A stretch of DNA of 64,000 nucleotides from VRUE01 sp963703335 (GTDB lineage Bacteria; Actinomycetota; Thermoleophilia; Solirubrobacterales; 70-9): NCBI GenBank assembly GCA_963703335.1, contig OY969812.1, positions 1-64,000 of the forward strand, read 5' to 3'. The position numbers were made by a program, and so were the translations under genes. Of the stretch, positions 16,818-24,868 are shown one piece after another (within the stretch, counting starts at the first letter, position 1; every line of letters begins with the position of its first letter). The notes beneath the pieces were generated by a model. It saw only the letters and a list, made by a program, of their open reading frames with translations, searched no databases and was not told where the DNA came from.

Positions 16818-17420
16818 ATGAGCAAGGAGCGACTGAAGAGCCCGCGGGCGCGACTGTTCGTTGCGTTGGACCTTCCCGAGTCGCTGCGGGACGGGATCGT
16901 GGCCTGGGGGCGCAAGGAGCTGCGCGACCCGGCGCTGCGGGTGGTGCGGCCGGAGTCCCTGCACGTCACGTTGGCATTCCTCGGCTATCGGCCCGAGAAG
17001 GAGATTGAGACGCTTGGCGAGATCGTGTGTGGGCTCCGCTCGCCCGCTGCGACGGTTGCGCTGGGCAATCCGGTTGCCAAGCCCTCCTTGCGACGGGCTC
17101 GCCTCTTCGTCCTGCCAGCGACGTCCCCGGCCGCTGTCATTCTGCAATCCGAACTGGAGGAAGCTCTAGTCGAAGAGCACCTCTACAAGGCTGAGAAGCG
17201 GCCGTTCTGGCCGCACGTCACCGTCGCCCGGGCCAAGTCGGCAGGCAGGGGCTCGAAGCGCCCTCTCAGGGTAGAGAACCCACCCGGCCAGATGCCGAAA
17301 GGGCTCTTAGACCCCGCTCTTTGCGTCCGAGTGACGCTCTACCGTTCTGAACTCCAGCCGCAGGGTGCGCGATACACCCCGCTGGCGCAAGTCGAGCTGT
17401 CCGTAGACGGGCGGCAGTGA
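16818..17420 (+). CDS. thpR: RNA 2',3'-cyclic phosphodiesterase / 2'-5' RNA ligase family
   Basis: Two-histidine phosphoesterase that opens or forms 2'-5' linkages in RNA ends, including tRNA halves. Both HxT motifs are present: HVTLAFLG (about residues 49-56) and HVTVARA (about 135-141). The 200-residue length and the LFVALDLPESLRD opening fit the family. It ends 13 nt before the recA ATG, so it is probably cotranscribed with recA. The biological substrate in bacteria is still uncertain. Confidence 0.88.
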   Translation: MSKERLKSPRARLFVALDLPESLRDGIVAWGRKELRDPALRVVRPESLHVTLAFLGYRPEKEIETLGEIVCGLRSPAATVALGNPVAKPSLRRARLFVLPATSPAAVILQSELEEALVEEHLYKAEKRPFWPHVTVARAKSAGRGSKRPLRVENPPGQMPKGLLDPALCVRVTLYRSELQPQGARYTPLAQVELSVDGRQ

Positions 17421-17433
17421 GGTGAAAGAAGAG

Positions 17434-18528
17434 ATGGCAGACAAGAAAACGCCTTTGAACGATGTCTCGGCGAAGGAAGCCAAGGCCAAGGACGCGGCCC
17501 TCGAGGCGGCGGTGACCCAGATCGAGCGTGACTTTGGCCAGGGCTCCTTGATGCGGCTCGGCGCCGACAGCAAGCTGCCGGTCGAAGCGATCCCGACCGG
17601 CGCCGTCGCACTCGACCTCGCGCTCGGCATCGGCGGGGTTCCACGGGGGAGGATCGTCGAGATCTTCGGTCCCGAGTCCTCGGGGAAGACGACCCTGATC
17701 TACCACATCATCGCCGAGGCCCAGGCCAAGGGCGGGGTCTGCGTCTTCATCGACACCGAGCACGCGATGGACCCGATCTACGCGCGGGCAATCGGGGTGG
17801 ACACCGACGAGTTGCTCGTCTCGCAGCCCGACTACGGCGAGCAGGCGCTGCAGATCGCCGATCGCCTGATCGCCTCCGCCGCGGTCGACGTGGTCGCGAT
17901 CGACTCGGTCGCGGCGCTGACGCCGAAGGCCGAGCTGGACGGCCAGATCGGCGACACGACCGTCGGCCTGCAGGCGCGGCTGATGTCGCAGGCGATGCGC
18001 AAGCTGGCCGGCAACCTCAATCGCACCAACACCGTCTGTGTCTTCACCAACCAGATCCGCGAAAAGGTCGGCGTCCAGTTCGGCTCGCCGGAGACCCAGC
18101 CGGGTGGTCGCGCCCTGAAGTTCTACGCCTCGCAGCGGCTCGACATCCGCCGTATCGAGACTCTCAAGGACGGCACCGAGGCGGTCGGCAACCGGGTCCG
18201 GGTCAAAGTCGTCAAGAACAAGTGTGCCGCGCCCTTCCGTCAGGCCGAGTTCGAGATCGAGTACGGCCAGGGCATTTCGCGCGAAGGCGAGCTGCTCGAT
18301 TTCGGCATCGAGCACGACATCGTCCGCAAGTCGGGGGCCTTCTTCTCCTACGGCGAGACTCGGCTCGGCCAGGGTCGCAACAACGCGAAGCAGTACCTCG
18401 CCGAGAACCCCGAGATCGCCAGCGAGATCGAGGCCAAGGTCCGCACCGCGCTTGGCATCGGAGACGAGGCTGCGCCGGCTGAGACGGCGATCGAGACACC
18501 GCCCGTTGCGGAGGCGCAGGCTGCCTGA
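17434..18528 (+). CDS. recA: Recombinase RecA
   Basis: ATP-dependent strand-exchange protein of homologous recombination and the SOS response. Walker A is GPESSGKTTL (about residues 75-84), Walker B region VDVVAIDSVAAL, the L2 segment FTNQIREKVGVQFGSPETQPGG, and the RecA signature ALKFYASQRLDIRR. 364 residues from ATG 17434; a GTG four codons upstream is possible. No SOS box is seen directly upstream, perhaps because the promoter lies before cinA or thpR. The Glu/Ala/Pro-rich tail is usual. Confidence 0.98.
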   Translation: MADKKTPLNDVSAKEAKAKDAALEAAVTQIERDFGQGSLMRLGADSKLPVEAIPTGAVALDLALGIGGVPRGRIVEIFGPESSGKTTLIYHIIAEAQAKGGVCVFIDTEHAMDPIYARAIGVDTDELLVSQPDYGEQALQIADRLIASAAVDVVAIDSVAALTPKAELDGQIGDTTVGLQARLMSQAMRKLAGNLNRTNTVCVFTNQIREKVGVQFGSPETQPGGRALKFYASQRLDIRRIETLKDGTEAVGNRVRVKVVKNKCAAPFRQAEFEIEYGQGISREGELLDFGIEHDIVRKSGAFFSYGETRLGQGRNNAKQYLAENPEIASEIEAKVRTALGIGDEAAPAETAIETPPVAEAQAA

Positions 18529-18548
18529 CGGCACCTGCGCTGCGTGGA

Positions 18549-18554
18549 TAGGAT
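18549..18554 (+). promoter_or_regulatory. Putative -10 box of the cupredoxin gene (leaderless)
   Basis: TAGGAT with a 9-nt gap to the ATG at 18564. Confidence 0.45.
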
Positions 18555-18563
18555 GCCCGCCGC

Positions 18564-19154
18564 ATGAGTAACGGGGATCTTTTTTACATCTGCGGGATCG
18601 GCCTCGCGATCTCCGCGGTGCTGGTCAGCTTTCTCGGCCTGCGGGTCAAGAGCTTTCCGGGTAAAGCCGCGCCCCTCGTCGCCCTCTGGTTCATCACCTT
18701 GGTTGGGGCCGCTGCGACTTTTTCGGTTCTCCATGCCAAGGACGAGGAGACGGCAAAGGCTGCCGAGCTGAAAGAGGCGGGCGAGGAAATCAGCGAAGAG
18801 GAGGAGTCTCCGGTCGAGGGGCGAGCCGAAAATGCGGCGCCACAGGAATCCCAGCCGGGCGCGAAAGGTCCAGGAGAGACACTCCAGCTCGCTGCCTCTC
18901 CGACCCAGATTGCCTTCGACACCACGCAGCTGGAAAGCAAGCCGGGCAAAGTAACGATCGACTTCAACAATCCGGCAGCCATCGAACATGATGTGGCAAT
19001 CGAGCAGGAAGGCAAAGAGATCGCCAAGTCAGCGCTGGTCACTGAAGGCAAGACGTCGGTTAGCGCCGACCTCGCTCCCGGCACCTACACCTTCCTCTGC
19101 ACGGTCCCCGGGCACGCCGAAGCAGGCATGCAGGGGACGCTAACGGTCAAATAG
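18564..19154 (+). CDS. Membrane-anchored cupredoxin (plastocyanin-like)
   Basis: Two N-terminal hydrophobic helices (about residues 6-26 and 35-56) precede an acidic Glu/Ala-rich linker (about 60-105) and a C-terminal cupredoxin domain (about 110-196). Copper-ligand candidates are His in AIEHDVAIE and the C-x4-H-x4-M cluster in LCTVPGHAEAGM, the usual type 1 copper site arrangement. It is probably an extracytoplasmic electron carrier. No oxidase or reductase partner is adjacent. Starts 35 nt after recA with its own -10-like box. Confidence 0.8.
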   Translation: MSNGDLFYICGIGLAISAVLVSFLGLRVKSFPGKAAPLVALWFITLVGAAATFSVLHAKDEETAKAAELKEAGEEISEEEESPVEGRAENAAPQESQPGAKGPGETLQLAASPTQIAFDTTQLESKPGKVTIDFNNPAAIEHDVAIEQEGKEIAKSALVTEGKTSVSADLAPGTYTFLCTVPGHAEAGMQGTLTVK

Positions 19155-19168
19155 CGTCGCCTGGGCGC

Positions 19169-19174
19169 TAACCT
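19169..19174 (+). promoter_or_regulatory. Putative -10 box of miaB (leaderless)
   Basis: TAACCT with a 7-nt gap to the ATG at 19182. Confidence 0.45.
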
Positions 19175-19181
19175 CGCTGCC

Positions 19182-20513
19182 ATGAAGGAGGCGGCGAAGC
19201 GGTACCACGTCACCACGTTCGGTTGTCAGATGAACGTGCACGATTCCGAGCGCATGCGCGGCATGCTCGAGTCGCTCGGCTACGAGGAGGCGGAGACGTG
19301 CGACGACGCCGACTTGATCCTCTTCAACACCTGCTCTATCCGCGAGTCGGCCGATAACCGCTTCGTCGCGCGCCTGGGCGAGGCCAAGCGACTCAAGTCC
19401 GAATTCCCGGACCGGATCGTGGGGGTGGGCGGCTGCTGGGCGCAATCGGTCAAGGACGAGGTCTTCCAGCGCTTTCCCTTCGTTGACGTCGCCTTCGGCC
19501 CCGGCCAGATCCACAAGCTGGCCGAGTTCCTCAACTCCGACTCGCTCAGCGCCCAGGGCTACTTCGAGTTCGAGGACTTTTCAGGGCACCTGCCGACCCG
19601 CCGCGTGCGCGAGTTCCAGGGCTGGCTGCAGGTCTCCCAGGGCTGCAACTGCAAGTGCGCCTACTGCATCGTTCCCACGACGCGGGGGCGCGAGGTGAGC
19701 CGTGATCCGGCCGAGCTCGTCACTGAGGCGCAGGCGCTGGCCGCCGACGGCGTCAAAGAGGTGACGCTGCTCGGGCAGAACGTCAACAGCTACGGCCGCG
19801 ACCTGCCCGTGGAGTCGCGGATCGGCTTTGCCGAGTTGCTCGGCCTGGTCGACGGGATCGACGGGATCGAGCGCATCCGCTACACCAGCCCGCACCCCAA
19901 GGACATGAAGGAGGACGTGATTCGCGCTCACGCCGACATGCGCTCGGTCTGCGAGCACATCCACCTGCCGCTGCAATCGGGTTCGAGCGCGATCCTGAAG
20001 CGCATGCGCCGAACCTACGACCGCCAGCGCTACATGGATCGTGTCTCGCTGATTCGCGAGCACGTGCCTGACTGCGCGATCACGACCGACATCATCGTCG
20101 GTTTCCCCGGCGAGACCGAGGCGGACTTCGAGCAGACGCTGGAGGTGGTCGACGAGGTCGGCTACGACAGCGCCTTCACTTTCATCTTCTCGCCGCGGCG
20201 GGAAACCGAGGCGGCCGAGTTCGAGGATCAGATTCCGCATCCGGTTAAGGTGGAGCGGATGGAGCGGCTGGTCGAGCTGGTGCAGCGGCGGGCCAGCGAA
20301 AGGGCCCAGCGGTTCGTTGGGCGGGAGGTCGAGGTGTTGGTCGAAGGGACCAGTCGGACCGATGAGACGCGGCTTCGCGGGCGTAGTCGGCACAACAAGG
20401 CGGTCAACTTCGACGGGACTGCACAGCCCGGTGAGTTCGTCATGGTCGAGGTGGAGTCGGCTACTTCGCAGACGTTGATGGGGACGGAGAAGCTTCTTAG
20501 CCGTATTGGTTGA
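19182..20513 (+). CDS. miaB: tRNA-2-methylthio-N6-dimethylallyladenosine synthase
   Basis: Radical-SAM methylthiotransferase acting on i6A37 of tRNA. The N-terminal MTTase domain has FGCQMNVHDSERM with the first cluster cysteines. The radical-SAM cysteines are in QGCNCKCAYCIVPTTRG (about residues 150-166), and the C-terminal TRAM domain holds VLVEGTSR. 443 residues is standard. It lies just before miaA, whose product makes its substrate. The R2 palindrome copy 2 begins at the base after its stop codon. Confidence 0.96.
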   Translation: MKEAAKRYHVTTFGCQMNVHDSERMRGMLESLGYEEAETCDDADLILFNTCSIRESADNRFVARLGEAKRLKSEFPDRIVGVGGCWAQSVKDEVFQRFPFVDVAFGPGQIHKLAEFLNSDSLSAQGYFEFEDFSGHLPTRRVREFQGWLQVSQGCNCKCAYCIVPTTRGREVSRDPAELVTEAQALAADGVKEVTLLGQNVNSYGRDLPVESRIGFAELLGLVDGIDGIERIRYTSPHPKDMKEDVIRAHADMRSVCEHIHLPLQSGSSAILKRMRRTYDRQRYMDRVSLIREHVPDCAITTDIIVGFPGETEADFEQTLEVVDEVGYDSAFTFIFSPRRETEAAEFEDQIPHPVKVERMERLVELVQRRASERAQRFVGREVEVLVEGTSRTDETRLRGRSRHNKAVNFDGTAQPGEFVMVEVESATSQTLMGTEKLLSRIG

Positions 20514-20622
20514 GCGGGAATCGGGGCAACCCCTCACTCAACTTTTTCGGTGATCGTTTTAGGCCGTCCGAGATGGAATTGCCGAAAAAGTACAAGCCGT
20601 TCGGGGCAGCCCCGATTCCCGC
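20514..20622 (+). repeat. Palindromic element family R2, copy 2
   Basis: Outer arms of 14 bp are perfect (20514-20527 GCGGGAATCGGGGC with 20609-20622). The inner stem is ACTTTTTCGG (20541-20550) with CCGAAAAAGT (20582-20591). Length is 109 nt, the same as copy 1, but the outer arms are unrelated in sequence. It fills the miaB-miaA gap. Confidence 0.88.
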
Positions 20623-20628
20623 TTCACC

Positions 20629-21387
20629 ATGCGCTCAGATGGCTCAGCCATGGACGTAGTTGCGATTTTCGGTCCCACCGGAGTGGGAAAGACCGGGGTG
20701 GCGATCGAGCTTGCCGAGAAGCTTCGAGAGCGGGGGGAGGACCCCATCGCCATCTCGTGCGATGCATTGCAGGTGTACGAGGGGCTTTCGGTGCTTACCG
20801 GGGTCGCTACGGCTGAGGAGCAAGCTCGTTTGGAGCACAGGTTGGTTGGGTTTGTGCCGGTTACTCGGCCGTTTTCGGTTGGGGACTACATGCCGTTGGC
20901 GCATGCGGAGATTGATGGGGCTCTGGGGGCTGGAAGGCGGCCGATTGTGGTGGGGGGGACGGGTCTCTACCTGCGGGCGGCAATTGGAGAGCTGTCGCTG
21001 GTGAAGGCGCCCCCGGAATCGGAGGACTCGGAGCTCTGGTCGCCGGAGACGCGGCACCCGACCTTGATCTTTGGGCTCGATATGAATCGGGCGAAGCTGT
21101 ACGAGCGAATCGACGCGCGGACCGAGGCGATTGCCGCGGCGGGAGCGAGGGGAGAGGTTGAGCGGGCCGAGGAGGCGGGGCCGTCCCGCACCGCGCGCAA
21201 GGCACTCGGCTTCGACGAGGTGCTCAGTGGCGACTTGGAGCGGATGCAGCAGCGCTCGCGCAATTACGCGCGGCGGCAGCTGACCTGGATGCGCAAGGTC
21301 CCGAACCTCCGCTGGATCGACCGTGCTGACAGAAATGACGCCGAGGTTGCTGGGGCGATTGTCGCCCAATTGACAGAGCGGTCTTGA
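20629..21387 (+). CDS. miaA: tRNA dimethylallyltransferase, internally shortened
   Basis: Adds the dimethylallyl group to A37 of tRNA. The P-loop FGPTGVGKTGVA, the substrate-binding SCDALQVYEGL, VVGGTGLYLRA and the closing NYARRQLTWMRKVP are all present. At 252 residues it is about 50 shorter than usual: the segment that normally carries the PND-x2-R-x2-RALE motif is absent between GELSLVKAPPE and LWSPETRHPTLIF. The reading frame is intact. ATG 20629 or ATG 20650 could be the start. The first half is rich in G- and T-ending codons. Confidence 0.85.
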   Translation: MRSDGSAMDVVAIFGPTGVGKTGVAIELAEKLRERGEDPIAISCDALQVYEGLSVLTGVATAEEQARLEHRLVGFVPVTRPFSVGDYMPLAHAEIDGALGAGRRPIVVGGTGLYLRAAIGELSLVKAPPESEDSELWSPETRHPTLIFGLDMNRAKLYERIDARTEAIAAAGARGEVERAEEAGPSRTARKALGFDEVLSGDLERMQQRSRNYARRQLTWMRKVPNLRWIDRADRNDAEVAGAIVAQLTERS

Positions 21388-21411
21388 CTTTTTGAGAGAC
21401 TGGCGCTTGTC

Positions 21412-22827
21412 ATGGCGACGCGTTCGATCTCGGACTTGCCCGGACCGCGGGGGCTGCCGATCATCGGCAGCGCACACCGGGTGCGCTCGACGAGCATGCA
21501 CCAGACCGCCGAGAAGTGGTGCGAGGAGTACGGCCCGATCTACCGCTTCGACGTCGGTCCGCGGCGCATCGTGGTCATCGGCGACGCCGACGTGCTCAAT
21601 GCCGTCTTGCGCGATCGCCCCGACGGGTTCCGGCGCTGGCGCGAGATCCTCGAGATCACGGAAGACGTGGGGGAGGTCGGCGTCTTTGCCGCCGAGGGCG
21701 ACGATTGGCGGAGGATGCGGCGCCTGGTGGTGACCGCCCTCAACAGCAACCACCTGCAGCGGTACTTCGAGATCGTCAGCACCTGCACCGGCCGGCTGCA
21801 CAGCAGGCTCCTGCGCGAGGCCCGTGACGGCGGCGGCTTCGACATCGGCGAAACGCTCTCCTCCTTCACGGTCGACGTCACCTCGGCGCTCGCCTTCGGT
21901 CACGATCTGAACACGCTCGAGCGCGGCGACGACGGGCTCCAGGAACATCTCCACCGCGTCTTCCACATGACCAATCGGCGGCTCTTCTTCCCGTTTCCAT
22001 ATTGGCGTCGGTTCAAGCTACCCGCCGATCGCGCGCTCGATCGCTCGGTGGAGGAGATCCGCAAGGCGGTGATGGTCTTCATGGAGGAGACCAGGAAGCG
22101 GATCGCGGAACGGCCCGAGCTGCGCGAGAAACCGGAGAACTTCCTCGAGGGGATGATCGCCGCCCAGGAAACCGAAGGCGCCTTCAGCGACGAGGAAATC
22201 ATGGGCAACGTCAACACGCTGTTGCTCGCCGGTGAGGACACGACCTCGCACTCGATGGCCTGGACGGTCTGGTCGATGGCTTGCCACCCGGAGATCCAGG
22301 CCGAGTGGGCCGAGGAGGCGAGCGAGGTCCTCGACGAGCAACGCTACGCGACCGAGTACGACACAGTGGAGGGGTTCCGCTACGGCGAGGGTGTGCTGCG
22401 GGAGTCGATGCGGCTGACACCGGTGGTGCCGATTACTGGCGTAGAGCCACTCGCCGACACCGAGGTGGCGGGGATCCACATCCCCGCGGGCACTCGCCTG
22501 ATCCTGCTGCACCGTTACGCGGGCATGCGCGAGGTCGAGCGCGCGGACGAGTTCAGGCCGGAGCGCTGGCTGGACGACGACGACGAGCTCGAGGTGCCTG
22601 ATCAGAAGGCCTTCCTCACCTTCGGCGCGGGGCCGCGCTTCTGTCCGGGACGCAACCTCGCCTTCCTCGAGGCGAAGACGGCGCTGGGGATGATCGCCCG
22701 CAACTTCGAGATCGAGCTCGACCCTTCGGCCGCCCCGGTCACCGAGCTGCTCGGCTTCACGATGAGCCCGAAAGGGCTGCGGGTGCGGTTGCGCGAGCGC
22801 GCCCCGGCCCTCGCCCCGGCCCACTAG
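21412..22827 (+). CDS. Cytochrome P450
   Basis: Heme-thiolate monooxygenase of 471 residues, soluble, without an N-terminal anchor. Motifs: oxygen-binding I helix LLLAGEDTTSH (about residues 270-280), ExxR as RESMRL (about 328-333), and heme loop FGAGPRFCPGR with the axial Cys (about 413). The LPGPRGLPIIGS opening resembles fatty-acid or terpene-active bacterial families, but the substrate cannot be read from the sequence. No ferredoxin or reductase gene is adjacent. It lies between miaA and dapF. Confidence 0.92.
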   Translation: MATRSISDLPGPRGLPIIGSAHRVRSTSMHQTAEKWCEEYGPIYRFDVGPRRIVVIGDADVLNAVLRDRPDGFRRWREILEITEDVGEVGVFAAEGDDWRRMRRLVVTALNSNHLQRYFEIVSTCTGRLHSRLLREARDGGGFDIGETLSSFTVDVTSALAFGHDLNTLERGDDGLQEHLHRVFHMTNRRLFFPFPYWRRFKLPADRALDRSVEEIRKAVMVFMEETRKRIAERPELREKPENFLEGMIAAQETEGAFSDEEIMGNVNTLLLAGEDTTSHSMAWTVWSMACHPEIQAEWAEEASEVLDEQRYATEYDTVEGFRYGEGVLRESMRLTPVVPITGVEPLADTEVAGIHIPAGTRLILLHRYAGMREVERADEFRPERWLDDDDELEVPDQKAFLTFGAGPRFCPGRNLAFLEAKTALGMIARNFEIELDPSAAPVTELLGFTMSPKGLRVRLRERAPALAPAH

Positions 22828-22830
22828 GGT
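22825..22830 (+). promoter_or_regulatory. Putative -10 box of dapF overlapping the P450 stop codon
   Basis: TAGGGT begins with the P450 stop codon TAG; the gap to the GTG at 22839 is 8 nt. Confidence 0.45.
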
Positions 22831-22838
22831 CTGCCCGC

Positions 22839-23684
22839 GTGAGATTCGAGAAGTGGCAGGCGCTGGGGAACGACTACCTGATCGTCGAGGCGGACTCGTT
22901 GCCGTGGGAGCTGACCGCGGCGCGGGTGCGGTTGATCTGCGATCCGCATTTCGGGCTCGGCTCCGACGGGGTGCTGCTGCTTTCGCGCAGCGAGGACTCG
23001 GCCTATGTCGCCGAGCTGCGGATCTTCAACCCGGATGGCTCGGAGGCGGAGCTCTCGGGGAACGGGGCGCGGGAGGCGATCCTCTATCTGCGCCGGCACG
23101 GCTGGACCGCTGCCGAGACCTTCTCGATCTTGACCGCGGCGGGGCCAGTGACCCCGACGATCACCTCCGATCGCACTTGTTCGGTGGCGATGGGGCGAGC
23201 CGCTACCGCCTCAAAGGACTTTCCCTCGGGGCCCGGCGACGGTCGCGGGTCGATCGGCGTCGCGGGGCGTGAGTGGGCCTTTCAGCATGTCTCGATCGGC
23301 AACCCACAGTGCGCGATCGTGGTCGAGGAGGGTCTCGAGGAGCTCGATCTGAGGCTGCTCGGCCCACCGATCGAAGGGCATGAGCTCTTCCCCAATCGCA
23401 CCAATGTCTCTTTCCTCAGCATCGACGGCAGCCGGGTGCGGGCGCGGATCTTCGAGCGCGGTGTGGGGGAGACGCTCTCCTCGGGGACCGGCGCCAGCGG
23501 GGCGGCGATCACCGCGTTCCTTCTCGGAGCCCCCAGCCCGATAACGGTTGAGCTCGACGGGGGGGAGCTCGAGGTCGAGATCTCACCCGACCTCGATGTG
23601 ACCTTGAGCGGCTGGGCGGAGCCGATCTGCTCGGGAGAGCTGTCGGCTGAGCTGCTCACTGCGCTCGCCGAGCTGGACGGCTAG
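22839..23684 (+). CDS. dapF: Diaminopimelate epimerase homologue lacking both catalytic cysteines
   Basis: The fold and conserved segments of DapF are clear: FEKWQALGNDYLIVE opening, GLGSDGVLLL, IFNPDGSEAE, SIGNPQCAIVVE, NRTNVSFL and RGVGET. The enzyme normally uses two cysteines, in (C)GNGxR and A(C)GTG. Here these are Ser73 (LSGNGARE) and Ser215 (TLSSGTGAS). Both changes are single, in conserved context, so this is not frame damage. It may be a weak or different isomerase, a non-catalytic paralogue, or a distinct subfamily. It sits 12 nt before a DapL-type aminotransferase, whose product LL-DAP is the substrate of normal DapF. 281 residues. Confidence 0.88.
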   Translation: MRFEKWQALGNDYLIVEADSLPWELTAARVRLICDPHFGLGSDGVLLLSRSEDSAYVAELRIFNPDGSEAELSGNGAREAILYLRRHGWTAAETFSILTAAGPVTPTITSDRTCSVAMGRAATASKDFPSGPGDGRGSIGVAGREWAFQHVSIGNPQCAIVVEEGLEELDLRLLGPPIEGHELFPNRTNVSFLSIDGSRVRARIFERGVGETLSSGTGASGAAITAFLLGAPSPITVELDGGELEVEISPDLDVTLSGWAEPICSGELSAELLTALAELDG

Positions 23685-23687
23685 ATT
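23682..23687 (+). promoter_or_regulatory. Putative -10 box of the aminotransferase gene overlapping the dapF stop
   Basis: TAGATT begins with the dapF stop codon; the gap to the ATG at 23697 is 9 nt. Confidence 0.42.
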
Positions 23688-23696
23688 TCCGCGCCG

Positions 23697-24866
23697 ATGG
23701 GAATCTCGGATCCGTCCAAGCGGCTGGAGGCGATGCCTCCCTACATGTTCCAGGAGCTGGAGCGGCGCATCGCCGACAAGCGCGCCGCCGGCATCGACGT
23801 GATCAGCCTCGGCATCGGCGACCCCGACGAACCGACCTACCCGCACGTCGTCTCGGCGATGCAGGAGGCGGTCGCCGAGAACGGCAACCAGAAGTACCCG
23901 AGCAACCGTGGTCGCGAGGAGTTCCGCCGGGCCTTCGCCGAGTTCTACGACCGCCGCTTCGGGGTCGAGATCGACCCCGAAAGCGAGGTTATTCCGGCGA
24001 TCGGTGCCAAGGAGTGCATCTACAACCTCTGCTTCGCCTTCCTCGACCCGGGCGGCGTGGCGCTCGCCTCCGACCCGGGCTACCCCGTCTACACCGGCGG
24101 CCCGATCCTCGCCGGGGCGACGCCGGAGCTGCTGCCGTTGCTGCCGGAGCTGGGCTTCGCTCCCGATCTCGCCGCCGTGCCAGCCGACGTCGCCGCGAAG
24201 GCGCGGCTGATGTTCATCAACTTTCCCAACAATCCGACTGGCGCCGTCGTTCCCGACGGGTTCTTCGAGCGGGTTGTCTCCTTCGCTCGCGAGCACGAGA
24301 TCGTCGTCGTCCACGACAACGCTTACTCGGAGACCACCTACGACGGCTACGTCGCGCCGAGCTTCCTCGCCACGCCCGGCGCCAAGGAGGTCGGGGTCGA
24401 GGTCTTCTCGCTCTCCAAGGGCTTCAACATGACCGGTTGGCGCTGTGCCGCGATCCTCGGCAACGCCGAGGCGGTGCAGACCTACTGGCGGCTGAAGACC
24501 AACGTCGACTCCGGCCTCTTCGAGGCGGTGCAAATGGCGGGCGTAGCGGCCCTGCAGGGACCGAGCGGTCCGCTGCAGCGGATGAACGAGACCTACACGC
24601 GCCGCCGCGACCTTGTGGTCAATGCCCTGCGCGAGATCGGCGTCGAGGTCAGCGCCCCCAAGGGCACGATCTACGTTTGGGCTCCGGTCCCCGAGGGCCA
24701 CACCTCGACCTCCTTCGCCGAGCTGGTCCTCGAAGACGCCGCAGTGGTCGTCTCGCCGGGCTCGATGTACGGGCCGAGCGGCGAGGGCTTCTTCCGCATC
24801 TCCCTCACCACGCCCGACGACCGCATCTCAGAGGCCGTCGAGCGCATGCGCGAGCATCTGTCGTAG
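23697..24866 (+). CDS. Class I/II aminotransferase, probable LL-diaminopimelate aminotransferase
   Basis: PLP fold type I aminotransferase of 389 residues. Landmarks: ISLGIGDPDEPTYPHV at the N terminus, NFPNNPTGAVVP, DNAYSETTYDGY, and the PLP-binding Lys in SLSKGFNMTGWRCAA (about residue 238). These features match DapL-like enzymes that convert tetrahydrodipicolinate directly to LL-diaminopimelate, bypassing succinylated or acetylated intermediates. Neighbouring dapF and nearby dapA/dapB support that role. An alanine or aspartate aminotransferase of the same superfamily is the main alternative. Confidence 0.8.
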   Translation: MGISDPSKRLEAMPPYMFQELERRIADKRAAGIDVISLGIGDPDEPTYPHVVSAMQEAVAENGNQKYPSNRGREEFRRAFAEFYDRRFGVEIDPESEVIPAIGAKECIYNLCFAFLDPGGVALASDPGYPVYTGGPILAGATPELLPLLPELGFAPDLAAVPADVAAKARLMFINFPNNPTGAVVPDGFFERVVSFAREHEIVVVHDNAYSETTYDGYVAPSFLATPGAKEVGVEVFSLSKGFNMTGWRCAAILGNAEAVQTYWRLKTNVDSGLFEAVQMAGVAALQGPSGPLQRMNETYTRRRDLVVNALREIGVEVSAPKGTIYVWAPVPEGHTSTSFAELVLEDAAVVVSPGSMYGPSGEGFFRISLTTPDDRISEAVERMREHLS

Positions 24867-24868
24867 CG

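Noticed and set aside
20644..21966. Open frame of 440 codons antisense to miaA and the P450
   Set aside because: Crosses two well-supported genes, with low-complexity Arg/Leu/Gln-rich translation and no motif.
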